Assembly: GCF_014651135.1 (NCBI RefSeq)
Contig: NZ_BMWH01000004.1
Span: forward strand, 1-64,000
Origin: Streptomyces echinoruber
GTDB lineage: Bacteria > Actinomycetota > Actinomycetes > Streptomycetales > Streptomycetaceae
DNA: 64,000 nt
Reading direction: 5' to 3'
Part shown: positions 34,336 to 43,029 of the stretch, piece after piece
How positions within the stretch are numbered: position 1 is the first letter of the stretch
How the letters are laid out: every line of letters begins with the position of its first letter
Made by a program: the position numbers and the translations under genes
The notes under the pieces: model-generated
Told to the model about the DNA's origin: nothing
Database searches by the model: none
Seen by the model: the letters and a program-made list of their open reading frames with translations, nothing else

Positions 34336-36492
34336 CTACGGCGCCCCCGCGCCCTCCTGCGGCCCGCCCCCGCGGTCCCGCTCCGCCCGTCTCCCCTCGC
34401 GCAGCACGTCGACGAGGGCGTGCAGGCGCGGGGAGGCGGCGAGGTCCTCCAGGGTGACCGGGCGGGCGTCGGCGTCGGCGATGGGCAGGCGCCAGTTGGG
34501 GTACTGGTCCCAGGTGCCGGGGAGGTTCTGCGGCCGGCGGTCGCCGACGGTGTCGGGGAGCCAGACGCCGACCATGCGGGCGGGGGTGCGCAGCAGGAAG
34601 CGGTGGACGGCCTGGATCTCGGCCTCCTCCTCGGCGGCGCAGTGCCCGCCGCCGGTGTCCCGCAGCAGGCCGAGGCCGGCCAGCACCTCCAGCCACTCGC
34701 CGGTGTCGGCGGCGGCCTCGGCGCGTTCGTGTTCCAGGGGGCGGGTGAGCAGGCCGAGGCGGTGGCGGAGGTCGACGTGCTCGCCGGTGAGGCGGGCGGC
34801 GGTGGGCGGCAGGTCGTGGGTGGTCGCGGTGGCGAGGCAGTCGGCGCGCCAGCGTTCGGGCGGCAGCGGCCGGCCGTCGCCCTCCCAGTCCCTCTCGAAC
34901 CACAGCACGGAGGTGCCGAGCACGCCCCGCCGGTCCAGGGCCTCCCGCACGCCCGGCTCGACGGTCCCCAGGTCCTCGCCGATCACCACGGCCCCGGCGC
35001 GGGAGGCCTCCAGGACCAGGACGGCGAGCATGGCCTCGGCGTCGTAGCGGACGTAGGTGCCCTCGGTGGGCGGCTTGCCGTGCGGGATCCACCACAGGCG
35101 GAACAGGCCCATGACGTGGTCGATGCGCAGGGCGCCGGTGTAGCGGAACAGGCCGCGCAGCAGGTCGCGGTAGGGGGCGTAGCCGGAGGCGGCGAGGCGG
35201 TCGGGGCGCCAGGGCGGCAGGCCCCAGTCCTGGCCGCGGGCGTTGAAGGCGTCCGGCGGGGCGCCGATGGACATGGCGGCGGCGAAGTGGTCCTGCTGGG
35301 CCCAGGCGTCGGCGCCGCCGGGGTGCACGCCGACGGCGAGGTCGTGCACGATCCCGACGGGCATGCCGGCCTCGCGGGCGGTGCGCTGGGCGGCGGTGAG
35401 CTGGCTGTCGGTGAGCCAGGCGAGGTGGCTGTGGAAGTCGACGCGGTCCATCAGCTCGGCGCGGGCGCGGGCGGTCTCCGGCGAGCGCGGGTCGCGCAGG
35501 CCCGTGGGCCAGGTGTGCCAGTCGGGGCCGTGGACCTCGGCGAGCGCGCACCAGGTGGCGTGGTCCTTCAGGGCCTGTCCCTGGGCGGCGAGGAAGTCGC
35601 AGTAGGCGGCGCGGCGGCCCGGTCCGAGCGGCACTTCGCGGAGGAGTTCCAGCGCCTCCCGTTTCAGTTCCCATACGGCGTCCCGGTCGATGAGCCGGCC
35701 CTTGTCGAGGACGTCGGCGCGCTGCCGGGCGGCCCGCTCCAGCAGCGAGCGCAGCCGGTCGCGGTCCTCGATGTGGGCGAACTCGGGGACGTCCTCGATC
35801 CGCAGGTGGACGGGGTCGGGGAAGCGGCGTGAGGAGGGGCGGTAGGGGGAGGGGTCGGTGGGGGTGCCGGGCACGGCCGCGTGCAGCGGGTTGACCTGCA
35901 CGAACCCGGCGCCGAGCGCCCGCCCGGCCCAGCCGGCCAGTTCGGCGAGGTCGCCCAGGTCGCCCATGCCCCAGGAGCGGGTGGACAGCAAGGAGTACAG
36001 CTGGACGAGGAAGCCCCAGGAGCGGGCGGCGGGCGTGGGCAGCCGGTCCGGGGCGACCACCAGGTGGGCGTGCTGGGTGCGGCCGTCGGGGGCGGTGGCG
36101 GTGAGCCGGTGCACGCCGGGCGGGAGCAGGTCGGCGGCGGCCCGGGTCTCGCCCTGCTCGGTCCGGATGCGCAGGCGGGTGCCGGCGGGCAGCGCGGCCA
36201 GCGCCTCGGGGGTGCCGCCGCCCCAGCACACCACGGTGGGCGGCAGCAGCCGCTCGCGCAGCTCCGCCTCCCGGGCGGCGAGCGCGGCACGGGTGGCCTC
36301 GGGGGTGGCCGCGTCCACGCCGAGCGCGGCCAGGGCGGCGACAACGGCGTCCTCGCAGGCCGTGACGGTGCGGTCGGGCGAGGGGCGGTAGGAGGTGGCC
36401 ACGCCGTGCAGCCCGGCGAGCCGGGACAGGTCCCGGGGTAGTTCCCGCGGCGGTTCCTGGGCGGGCGGCCCGGCGGGCCGGGGGGCGGTCAT
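34336..36492 (-). CDS. malQ: 4-alpha-glucanotransferase (amylomaltase, GH77)
   Basis: 718 residues from ATG 36492. GH77 motifs: SWGFLVQLYSLLSTRSWGMG near 158, nucleophile Asp458 in ALRIDHVMGLF, acid/base Glu506 in VVIGEDLGTV, and third acid in TTHDLPPTA near 558. The first 150 residues form the N-terminal extension seen in actinobacterial MalQ. The cytoplasmic enzyme transfers glucan chains between maltodextrins during maltose or glycogen metabolism. The stop codon of the preceding small gene (TAG) directly abuts its ATG, so the two are translated together. No other glycogen or maltose gene is in the window. Confidence 0.95.
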   Translation of the reverse strand: MTAPRPAGPPAQEPPRELPRDLSRLAGLHGVATSYRPSPDRTVTACEDAVVAALAALGVDAATPEATRAALAAREAELRERLLPPTVVCWGGGTPEALAALPAGTRLRIRTEQGETRAAADLLPPGVHRLTATAPDGRTQHAHLVVAPDRLPTPAARSWGFLVQLYSLLSTRSWGMGDLGDLAELAGWAGRALGAGFVQVNPLHAAVPGTPTDPSPYRPSSRRFPDPVHLRIEDVPEFAHIEDRDRLRSLLERAARQRADVLDKGRLIDRDAVWELKREALELLREVPLGPGRRAAYCDFLAAQGQALKDHATWCALAEVHGPDWHTWPTGLRDPRSPETARARAELMDRVDFHSHLAWLTDSQLTAAQRTAREAGMPVGIVHDLAVGVHPGGADAWAQQDHFAAAMSIGAPPDAFNARGQDWGLPPWRPDRLAASGYAPYRDLLRGLFRYTGALRIDHVMGLFRLWWIPHGKPPTEGTYVRYDAEAMLAVLVLEASRAGAVVIGEDLGTVEPGVREALDRRGVLGTSVLWFERDWEGDGRPLPPERWRADCLATATTHDLPPTAARLTGEHVDLRHRLGLLTRPLEHERAEAAADTGEWLEVLAGLGLLRDTGGGHCAAEEEAEIQAVHRFLLRTPARMVGVWLPDTVGDRRPQNLPGTWDQYPNWRLPIADADARPVTLEDLAASPRLHALVDVLREGRRAERDRGGGPQEGAGAP

Positions 36493-36768
36493 CTACAGCC
36501 CCGGGCCGTAGTGGTCGGCGTCGGCGTCGGACTCGCTGGTCAGGGGGGAGGCGTCGGCGAGCGGGGGTTCGCTGGTGAGGGGCTCGGCGTCGGGCAGCGG
36601 CGGTTCGCTGGTCAGCGGGGCCTCGGCGCAGGTGCCCTCGGAGTTGAGCGCGCGGACGTACGGGTCGGGCGCGGATTTGCCGCAGGGATCGTGCGCGGGT
36701 TTGCCGCAGGGGTCGGGTTCGGGCCGGGCGGGGGCGGGGAGGGCGGCGGAACAGGCCGGTGCGGGCAC
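36493..36768 (-). CDS. Small repeat protein translationally coupled to malQ
   Basis: 91 residues from GTG 36768 behind AAGGAGG five bases upstream; the TAG stop touches the malQ ATG. Composition is Pro/Glu/Asp/Ser-rich. It contains DPCGK twice, then three consecutive units of the form PLTSEPPLxDAx (PLTSEPPLPDAE, PLTSEPPLADAS, PLTSESDADAD). No membrane segment is convincing; MPAPACSAALPAPAR is too short and polar for an export signal. I recognise no family. Strong ribosome site, coupling and codon bias argue that it is made; it may be disordered. Confidence 0.75.
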   Translation of the reverse strand: MPAPACSAALPAPARPEPDPCGKPAHDPCGKSAPDPYVRALNSEGTCAEAPLTSEPPLPDAEPLTSEPPLADASPLTSESDADADHYGPGL

Positions 36769-37040
36769 GGGGGCCTCCTTGTCGAGTACGGCATCAGGCG
36801 GCTTACCGCAGCCCTACCCAATGGGCGCGACGGCAGACGTCCACGATCTCACAACGTGTCCCTGGTCACATCGTGTTCCGGCGTCCGGTCCCCAGTCCGG
36901 GGCAAAGGCGGCGCAACGACCCACCGTCGTTGACACCCGCGCCGCGTGGATGGTGGGCTCGATGATCCTGTGGGGAGGACGCCGGACACCCGGGGCGCCT
37001 CCGCGGATCAGGGGCGAGCAGCGAGGAGGGGGGTCGCTCG

Positions 37041-40000
37041 GTGCGGCTTCGGCGTGGTGGCGTACGGCGTGCGCAGGCGTGGATCGGGCGCGCGGGCGCG
37101 CAGCCGGCGCGCGGGGATGCGCTCGGGGATGTGCGCGGGGATGCACGAGCCGGACGTGAAGGCGCCCAGCCGGCGCGCGGAGATGCGCGGACGGGGAGTG
37201 AAGGCGCGCCGGCCGGGCGCGGGAGTGCGCAGGCCGCGCGCGGGGACGCGCGGGCTACGCGCGCAGGCGCCCCGGTCCGGCGCGGCGCGGGGGCGGCCGC
37301 CCTGGCGTTCGCGGTCGTCGCCGGCGCCCTCGGCACGGCCCCGGCCGCCGTCGCGGCCCCGTCGCCGGGCGACGCGTCCGGCGCCTTTCCGGAGCAGTCG
37401 GCCGCGCCGGACGTCGCGGTCTGGCCGCGCCCGCAGTCGCTGCGCGTCACCGGCACCCCGGCGGTGGTGACGCGGCACGCCGCCGTGGTCGCGGACGCGC
37501 ACGCGGACCCGTACGCCCTGGACGCGCTGCGCGCGCTCCTGCGCCGCGCCGGCGCGCACACCGTCACCACCCTCGACCCCGGTGCCCCCGTCCCGGCCGG
37601 CGCCCTGGTGGTGCGGGCGCGCACCGACGCGCAGGCCCCCGACGTACGGGACCTGCCCTCCGGCGGCTACCTGCTCACCGTCGGCGCCGAGGCCGTCACC
37701 CTCACCGGGGTCGGCGAGGACGGCCTGTTCCACGCCGTGCAGACCCTGCGGCAACTGGTCCGCGCCGACGGCACGATCGCGGGGGCGACGGTCCGCGACT
37801 GGCCGGGGACGGCGGTGCGCGGCGTCGCGGAGGGCTTCTACGGCACCCCGTGGACGCAGCGGCAGCGGCTGGCGCAACTGGACTTCCTGGGCCGCACCAA
37901 GCAGAACCGCTACCTGTACGCCCCCGGCGACGACCTGTACCGCCAGGCGCGCTGGCGCGAGCCGTACCCGGCGGCGCAGCGGGCGGCGTTCCGGGAGCTG
38001 GCCGAGCGGGCCCGGCGCAACCACGTCACGCTCGCCTGGGCGGTGGCCCCCGGCCAGTCGCTGTGCTTCGCCTCGGACGCGGACCTGCGGGCGCTGGCGC
38101 GCAAGCTGGACGCGATGTGGGCGCTGGGCTTCCGGGCGTTCCAGCTGCAGTTCCCGGACATCAGCTACACCGAGTGGCACTGCGGCGCGGACGCCGACCG
38201 GTTCGGCTCCGGCCCCGAGGCGGCGGCGCGCGCGCAGGCGCGCGTGGCGAACGCGCTCGCCCGGCACCTGGCCGAGCGCCACCCGGGCGCGGCGCCGCTG
38301 ACGGTGCTGCCGACCGAGTTCTACGAGGACGGCGCCACCCCCTACCGCACGGCGCTGGCCGGCGCGCTGGACGCGGACGTGGAGGTGGCGTGGACCGGCG
38401 TCGGCGTCGTCCCGCGGACCATCACCGGACGCGAACTGGCCGGGGCGCGGGCGGCGTTCGGCGGGCACCGGCTGGTCACCGCGGACAACTACCCGGTCAA
38501 CGACTACGCCGCCGACCGCCTCTTCCTCGGCCCGTACACCGGCCGCGAACCGGCCGTCGCCGCCGGTTCGGCCGCCCTGCTCGCCACCGCGATGCAGCAG
38601 GCCGAGGCGTCCCGCATCCCGCTGTTCACGGCCGCCGACTTCGCCTGGAACCCGCGCGCCTACCGCCCGCAGGAGTCGTGGCGGGCGGCGATCGCCGACC
38701 TCGCCGACGGCGACGCCCGGCGCGCCGAGGCCCTGGCGGCGCTGGCCGGCAACGACGCCTCCTCCGTCCTCGGCGGCACCGAGTCGGCGTACCTGCGCCC
38801 GCCGATCGAGGACCTGTGGCGGGCGCGGGCGACGAACGACCCGGCGGCGAACGAGGCCGCCGAGCGGCGGCTGCGCCACGCCTTCACGGTGCTGCGCGAG
38901 CTGCCCGAGCGCCTCGGTGACGACGGCCTGGGCCGGGAGGTCGCCCCGTGGGCCGAGCAACTGGCGCGCTACGGCGCGGCGGGCACGGCCGCACTGGACA
39001 TGCTGCGCGCCCAGCGCACCGGCGATCCGGGCGCGGCCTGGGCGGCCTACCGCGACCTCGGCCGGCTGCGCGCGGAGCTGGGGCGCGGCCGCGTCACGGT
39101 GGGCCAGGGCGTGCTGGACCCGTTCCTGGCCCGGGCCGCGCGGGCGTACGCCTCCTGGGCGGGCCTGGAGCGCGAGCCGGCCGCGTCCCGGGGCGGCGCG
39201 GGCGACGGCCGGACCGTCCGCCTGCCGCGGGCCCGTGCCCTGGAGGCGGTGACGGTCCTGACCGACCCCGGCACCACGGGCGACGTGGAGGTGCACGTGC
39301 CCGGCGAGGGCTGGCACCGGGTCGGCGCCCTGTCCGCCACGGGCGCCACGAACGTCGCCGCACGCGCGCGTGCGGACGCCGTCCGCGTCACCGGCCCCTC
39401 CCCGTCCCGCGTCCACCACCTGGTGCCGTGGTACGCCGACTCGGCGCCCGCCGCCCTGGAGCTGTCGCGGACCGAGGCGGACCTGCCGGCCGGCACCACC
39501 GCCCGGGTGGCCACCGCCCGCCTGACCTCGCTGCGCCCGGCCGACGCCCACGGCAGGCTCACCGTCGAGGCGCCGCGGGACATCCGGGTCCACGTGCCGC
39601 GGGGCCCCCTCACGGTTCCGCGCGGCACGACGCTCGACGTCCCCGTCGAGGTGACGGTCCCGCACGGCGCGTCGGCGCGCTCGTACACCCTGCGGCTGTC
39701 CTTCGCCGGTGTCACCCGCACCGTCACCGTCCGCGCCTTCCCGCCCACCGGCGGCCCCGACCTGGCCCGTACCGGCACCGCGCGTTCCTCCGGTGACGAG
39801 ACCCCCGACTTCCCCGCGTCGGCGGCCATCGACGGCAACCCGTCGACGCGCTGGTCCTCCCCGGTGGACGACGGCGCCTGGTGGCAGGTGGAGCTGCCCC
39901 GCCCGGCCCGCCTCGGCCAGGTCGTCCTGCACTGGCAGGACGCCCACCCCGCCGCCTACCGGGTCCAGGTCTCCCCCGACGGCCGCCACTGGCGCACCGC

Positions 40001-40163
40001 CGTCTCCGTCCGCTCCTCCCGGGGCGGCCGCGAGGTGCTGCGCATGGACGAGCGGGACGTGCGCCACCTGCGCGTGCAGGGCGAGAAGCGGGCGACGGCG
40101 TACGGGTACTCGCTGTGGTCGGTGGAGGCGTACGCGGTGACGGACCGGCCCGCCCGGCACTGA
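37041..40163 (+). CDS. Secreted beta-N-acetylglucosaminidase-like enzyme (GH84 family) with C-terminal CBM32-type module
   Basis: 1040 residues from GTG 37041, which has GAGGAGGGGG eight bases upstream. A signal peptide core AAALAFAVVAGALG ends at APAAVAA near residue 105, preceded by an unusually long repeat-derived basic n-region. Then a GH84 N-terminal domain (WPRPQSLRVTGTPAVVT), catalytic barrel with EGFYGTPWTQRQRL near 263, and the catalytic strand FQLQFPDISYTEW (Asp373), where classical GH84 enzymes have an Asp-Asp pair; here the first is Pro. After helical and beta domains, an F5/8 discoidin module at about 905-1036 (FPASAAIDGNPSTRWSSPVD) would bind carbohydrate. Probably attacks N-acetylglucosaminides outside the cell; substrate uncertain. 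Confidence 0.85.
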   Translation: MRLRRGGVRRAQAWIGRAGAQPARGDALGDVRGDARAGREGAQPARGDARTGSEGAPAGRGSAQAARGDARATRAGAPVRRGAGAAALAFAVVAGALGTAPAAVAAPSPGDASGAFPEQSAAPDVAVWPRPQSLRVTGTPAVVTRHAAVVADAHADPYALDALRALLRRAGAHTVTTLDPGAPVPAGALVVRARTDAQAPDVRDLPSGGYLLTVGAEAVTLTGVGEDGLFHAVQTLRQLVRADGTIAGATVRDWPGTAVRGVAEGFYGTPWTQRQRLAQLDFLGRTKQNRYLYAPGDDLYRQARWREPYPAAQRAAFRELAERARRNHVTLAWAVAPGQSLCFASDADLRALARKLDAMWALGFRAFQLQFPDISYTEWHCGADADRFGSGPEAAARAQARVANALARHLAERHPGAAPLTVLPTEFYEDGATPYRTALAGALDADVEVAWTGVGVVPRTITGRELAGARAAFGGHRLVTADNYPVNDYAADRLFLGPYTGREPAVAAGSAALLATAMQQAEASRIPLFTAADFAWNPRAYRPQESWRAAIADLADGDARRAEALAALAGNDASSVLGGTESAYLRPPIEDLWRARATNDPAANEAAERRLRHAFTVLRELPERLGDDGLGREVAPWAEQLARYGAAGTAALDMLRAQRTGDPGAAWAAYRDLGRLRAELGRGRVTVGQGVLDPFLARAARAYASWAGLEREPAASRGGAGDGRTVRLPRARALEAVTVLTDPGTTGDVEVHVPGEGWHRVGALSATGATNVAARARADAVRVTGPSPSRVHHLVPWYADSAPAALELSRTEADLPAGTTARVATARLTSLRPADAHGRLTVEAPRDIRVHVPRGPLTVPRGTTLDVPVEVTVPHGASARSYTLRLSFAGVTRTVTVRAFPPTGGPDLARTGTARSSGDETPDFPASAAIDGNPSTRWSSPVDDGAWWQVELPRPARLGQVVLHWQDAHPAAYRVQVSPDGRHWRTAVSVRSSRGGREVLRMDERDVRHLRVQGEKRATAYGYSLWSVEAYAVTDRPARH

Positions 40164-40303
40164 ACGGTCCTTTCCAGGGCTTCTCCGGAGGGGCGCGTCG
40201 GGCTGGCCCCTTCGGGAGACGGACCTGACCGGCCCCTTCGCGGAGACGCGTCCGGCCGGCCCCTTCGGGAAGACGGCCGGAAGTTTTCCCGTCCCACTAT
40301 TCA

Positions 40304-40321
40304 CTCAGTACATGTACTGAG
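40304..40321. promoter_or_regulatory. 18-bp perfect palindrome, candidate PadR operator
   Basis: CTCAGTACATGTACTGAG is fully self-complementary and is followed by a further half site GTACATACTGA (40321-40331). It lies six to 33 bases before the padR ATG, and its sequence resembles the ATGT-ACAT core of other PadR operators. The region is AT-rich against the background, and no ribosome site exists, so transcription may start at the ATG. Confidence 0.75.
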
Positions 40322-40336
40322 TACATACTGATCATC

Positions 40337-40870
40337 ATGAGCACCCGCCACATCCTGCTGGGGCTGCTCGCCGCCGGGCCGAGCCATGGCTACGACCTCA
40401 AGCGGCGGCACGACGAGCGCTTCCCGCAGGCCCGCCCCCTCGCCTACGGGCAGGTCTACACGACCCTGCAGCGCCTGGTCCGCGACGGCCTCGCCCGGGT
40501 GGAGGGCACCGACGCGGACGGCGGCCCGGAGCGGACCCGGTACCGCGCCACCGACGACGGCGTGCGCGAACTGGCCCGCTGGACCGCGCAGCCCACCCCG
40601 CCCGCGCCGTTCGTGACCAACGAGATCTTCGCCAAGGTGGTCGTCGCGATCCTCACCGGCGGGGACCCGGCCGCCTACCTGCGGGCGCAGCGCGCCGCCC
40701 ACATGGCGCGGATGCGGGAGCTCACGGCGCTCAAGACCGACCCGGGCGCGGACCTGGCCACCGTGCTCTCGGCGGACTACGCCCTCAACCACCTCGACGC
40801 CGACCTGCGCTGGATGACCACCACCGCGGCCCGGCTCACCACTTTGACCGCGGAGGTCGACACCGCATGA
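40337..40870 (+). CDS. PadR-family transcriptional regulator
   Basis: 177 residues from ATG 40337. The winged helix begins at once: STRHILLGLLAAGPSHGYDL, then GQVYTTLQRLVRDGLARV, the standard PadR recognition region. The C-terminal part (ADYALNHLDADLRWMTTTAARL) is the PadR_C helical dimerisation domain. It is the first gene of a three-gene operon: its TGA overlaps the ABC ATPase ATG (ATGA), which in turn overlaps the permease start (GTGA). PadR proteins typically repress adjacent efflux genes until a ligand binds; the palindrome at 40304 is a likely binding site. Confidence 0.92.
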   Translation: MSTRHILLGLLAAGPSHGYDLKRRHDERFPQARPLAYGQVYTTLQRLVRDGLARVEGTDADGGPERTRYRATDDGVRELARWTAQPTPPAPFVTNEIFAKVVVAILTGGDPAAYLRAQRAAHMARMRELTALKTDPGADLATVLSADYALNHLDADLRWMTTTAARLTTLTAEVDTA

Positions 40871-41586
40871 CGGACATCGGGGGGCCGCCGCAGGCGGCCA
40901 CGGATTCCGGCAGACCGCTGCTGGCGGCCCGGAACCTGACCAAGACCTACGGCAGAACGCACGCGCTGCGCGGCGCCGGCATCGAACTGGCGGCCGGGGA
41001 GATCCTCGCCGTCACCGGCCCGAGCGGCAGCGGCAAGTCCACGCTGCTGCACTGCCTGGCGGGGATCGTGCGTCCCGACGGGGGTGAGGTGACCTACGGC
41101 CGGGAACGCCTGGACCGCCTGCCGGAGGAGCGGCTGAGCGAGCTGCGCCGCACCGAGTTCGGGGTGGTGTTCCAGTTCGGCCAGCTGCTTCCGGAGCTGA
41201 CCGCGCTCGACAACGTGGCGCTGCCGCTGCTGCTGGCCGGGACGGCGCGGGCACGGGCCCACGAGCGGGCCGGGGCCTGGCTGGAGCGGTTCGGGGTGCG
41301 CGGGCAGCAGGACCTGCGGCCGGGGGAGCTGAGCGGCGGCCAGGCCCAGCGGGTGGCGCTGGCGCGGGCGCTGGTCACCGGCCCGCGGGTGGTCTTCGCG
41401 GACGAGCCGACCGGAGCGCTGGACTCCCTGGCGGGCGAGCAGGTGATGTCCGCCCTGGTCCGCACGGCCCGCGCGGACGGCACCGCGGTGCTGCTGGTCA
41501 CCCACGACGCCCAGGTCGCCGCGTACGCCGACCGCGAGGTCCGGATGCGCGACGGCGCGGTGGCCGGCGCGGAGGTGACGTCGTGA
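40867..41586 (+). CDS. ABC transporter ATP-binding protein (MacB/LolD type)
   Basis: 239 residues, start ATG overlapping padR. Walker A GPSGSGKSTLL near 53, Q loop VFQFGQLLPELTA, signature LSGGQAQRVALARAL near 156 and Walker B VVFADEPTGALDS near 178 are all intact. The DEPTGALD form is typical of the group that energises FtsX/MacB-like permeases, which use ATP for mechanical extrusion or for envelope processes rather than import. Its partner is the permease directly downstream. Control by PadR suggests export of a toxic compound; inference only. Confidence 0.93.
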   Translation: MTDIGGPPQAATDSGRPLLAARNLTKTYGRTHALRGAGIELAAGEILAVTGPSGSGKSTLLHCLAGIVRPDGGEVTYGRERLDRLPEERLSELRRTEFGVVFQFGQLLPELTALDNVALPLLLAGTARARAHERAGAWLERFGVRGQQDLRPGELSGGQAQRVALARALVTGPRVVFADEPTGALDSLAGEQVMSALVRTARADGTAVLLVTHDAQVAAYADREVRMRDGAVAGAEVTS

Positions 41587-42926
41587 GCGACGGGAACCTC
41601 GGGGCGGATCTGCGGCTGGCGTGGCTGCTGAGCCGCGGCTCGGACCGGCGGGAGTGGTGGCGGGCCGGGCTCACGGCGCTGGGCGCGGCCCTGGCGACCG
41701 GTTTCACGCTCGCGGCGGTCGCGGTCGCGTCGGTCCAAGGGCAGGTGAACGCGCCCATCGGCGGCGGCCTGCTCGACCGGCCCGGCGAGCGCTCCGGAGT
41801 GGTGCTCGCGCTGCTGCTCCTGCTGATCCCGGTGCTCGGTCTCCTCGGCCAGGGCGCCCGCGTCGGCGCCGTGCACCGCGACCGGCGGCTGGCCGGGCTG
41901 CGGCTGGCGGGAGCGTCCCCGGCGCGGGTGCGGCGGATCGCGGCACTGGAGACGGGCCTGGTCTGCCTGCTGGGCTCGGCCCTGGCCACGGCCGGAGCCG
42001 TACCGCTGCTGCTCGCGGCCTGGCACCCGCCGGCCCGGGTGTGGGCGGGCGCGGCGCTGGTCGCCGCGGCGGTGCCGGTGCTCGGCGCGCTGGTGAGCGT
42101 GGTCGCGCTGCGGCGGGTCGCGGCCTCTCCGCTGGGAACGGTGCGGCGGGTGCGCCCGGAGCGGGGGCCGTCCGCGGCGTTCCCGGTGGCGGCGGTACTG
42201 CTGGTGGCCGTGGGCCTGCTGGTGACTCCGGAGGCGTTCCGCGGCGTCCTGACCGCGCCGCTCCTGGTGACCGGGGCCGTGGTCGCCACGGGCGCGGGCG
42301 CGCTGTGGCTGACCGGCGCCGCCGCGCGGCTGACCGGCCGGCTGCTCGCGGCCCGCACCGGGCGGCCCGCGGTGCTGATCGCGGCGGAGCGGCTGCGCCA
42401 GGATCCGTGGGCGGCGGCCCGCACCCACGCGGCCGTGCTGCTGGTGACGGTCGTGGGGACGGGCTTCGTCGGCGTGCGCCAGGCGTTCCTGGCCGACCTG
42501 CGCGGCAAGCCGGAAACGCTCACGACGGACCTGTCCTTCTACACCACGGGACTGGACCTCACCGCCGCCGCGATCCTCGTCGCCCTGGTCCTCGCCCTGG
42601 CCGCGCTCGCCGTCGGCACCGCCGAGTCCCTCGCCACCCGGCGCCGGGAGCTGGCCGCGCAGGCCGCCGCCGGGGTGCCCCGCGCGGTGCTGGCCCGGGC
42701 CCTGCTGCTGGAGACCGCCCTGCCGCTGGCGCCCGCGCTGCTGGTGGCGGGCTGCGGGGGCCTGGCGATCGGCGTCTGGTACGCGGCCGTCAACGGCACC
42801 CGCACGATGCCGTACGCGGCGCTGCTCGTGCCCTTCGGGGTGTTCGGCTGCTGCCTGCTGGCCGCGGCGGCCTCCCTGCCGCTGCTGCGGCGCTCGGTAC
42901 GGCCGGGCGAACTGCGCCACGCGTGA
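41583..42926 (+). CDS. FtsX/MacB-like ABC transporter permease
   Basis: 447 residues from GTG 41583, overlapping the ATPase stop. About eight membrane segments. The FtsX-type coupling region GARVGAVHRDRRLAGLRLAG near 97 and a second copy, ATRRRELAAQAAAGVPRAVL near 355, interact with the ATPase. Unlike typical MacB it has no large periplasmic domain; the architecture matches the two-repeat FtsX permeases of peptide-antibiotic efflux systems. The end of the gene, including its TGA, is duplicated 41 bp downstream. Confidence 0.88.
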   Translation: MSDGNLGADLRLAWLLSRGSDRREWWRAGLTALGAALATGFTLAAVAVASVQGQVNAPIGGGLLDRPGERSGVVLALLLLLIPVLGLLGQGARVGAVHRDRRLAGLRLAGASPARVRRIAALETGLVCLLGSALATAGAVPLLLAAWHPPARVWAGAALVAAAVPVLGALVSVVALRRVAASPLGTVRRVRPERGPSAAFPVAAVLLVAVGLLVTPEAFRGVLTAPLLVTGAVVATGAGALWLTGAAARLTGRLLAARTGRPAVLIAAERLRQDPWAAARTHAAVLLVTVVGTGFVGVRQAFLADLRGKPETLTTDLSFYTTGLDLTAAAILVALVLALAALAVGTAESLATRRRELAAQAAAGVPRAVLARALLLETALPLAPALLVAGCGGLAIGVWYAAVNGTRTMPYAALLVPFGVFGCCLLAAAASLPLLRRSVRPGELRHA

Positions 42927-42975
42927 GCGGCCGGACGAGCTGCGCCACGCCGTTGCGCCACGCGTGAGCGGCCGG
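42914..42975. repeat. Duplicated 21-bp segment containing the FtsX-gene stop codon
   Basis: GCGCCACGCGTGAGCGGCCGG occurs at 42914-42934 (coding end plus TGA) and again at 42955-42975, where it leads into the terminator. A partial copy (TGCGCCACGC) lies between. Confidence 0.9.
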
Positions 42976-43008
42976 CCCCGGGGCACGGGGGACCCCGGGG
43001 CCGGCCGC
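42968..43008. terminator. 16-bp perfect hairpin, convergent terminator
   Basis: GCGGCCGGCCCCGGGG (42968-42983) and CCCCGGGGCCGGCCGC (42993-43008) are fully complementary with a 9-base loop, between the converging permease and HNH genes. Confidence 0.9.
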
Positions 43009-43029
43009 CGGCATGCGAAGGCCCGGATC

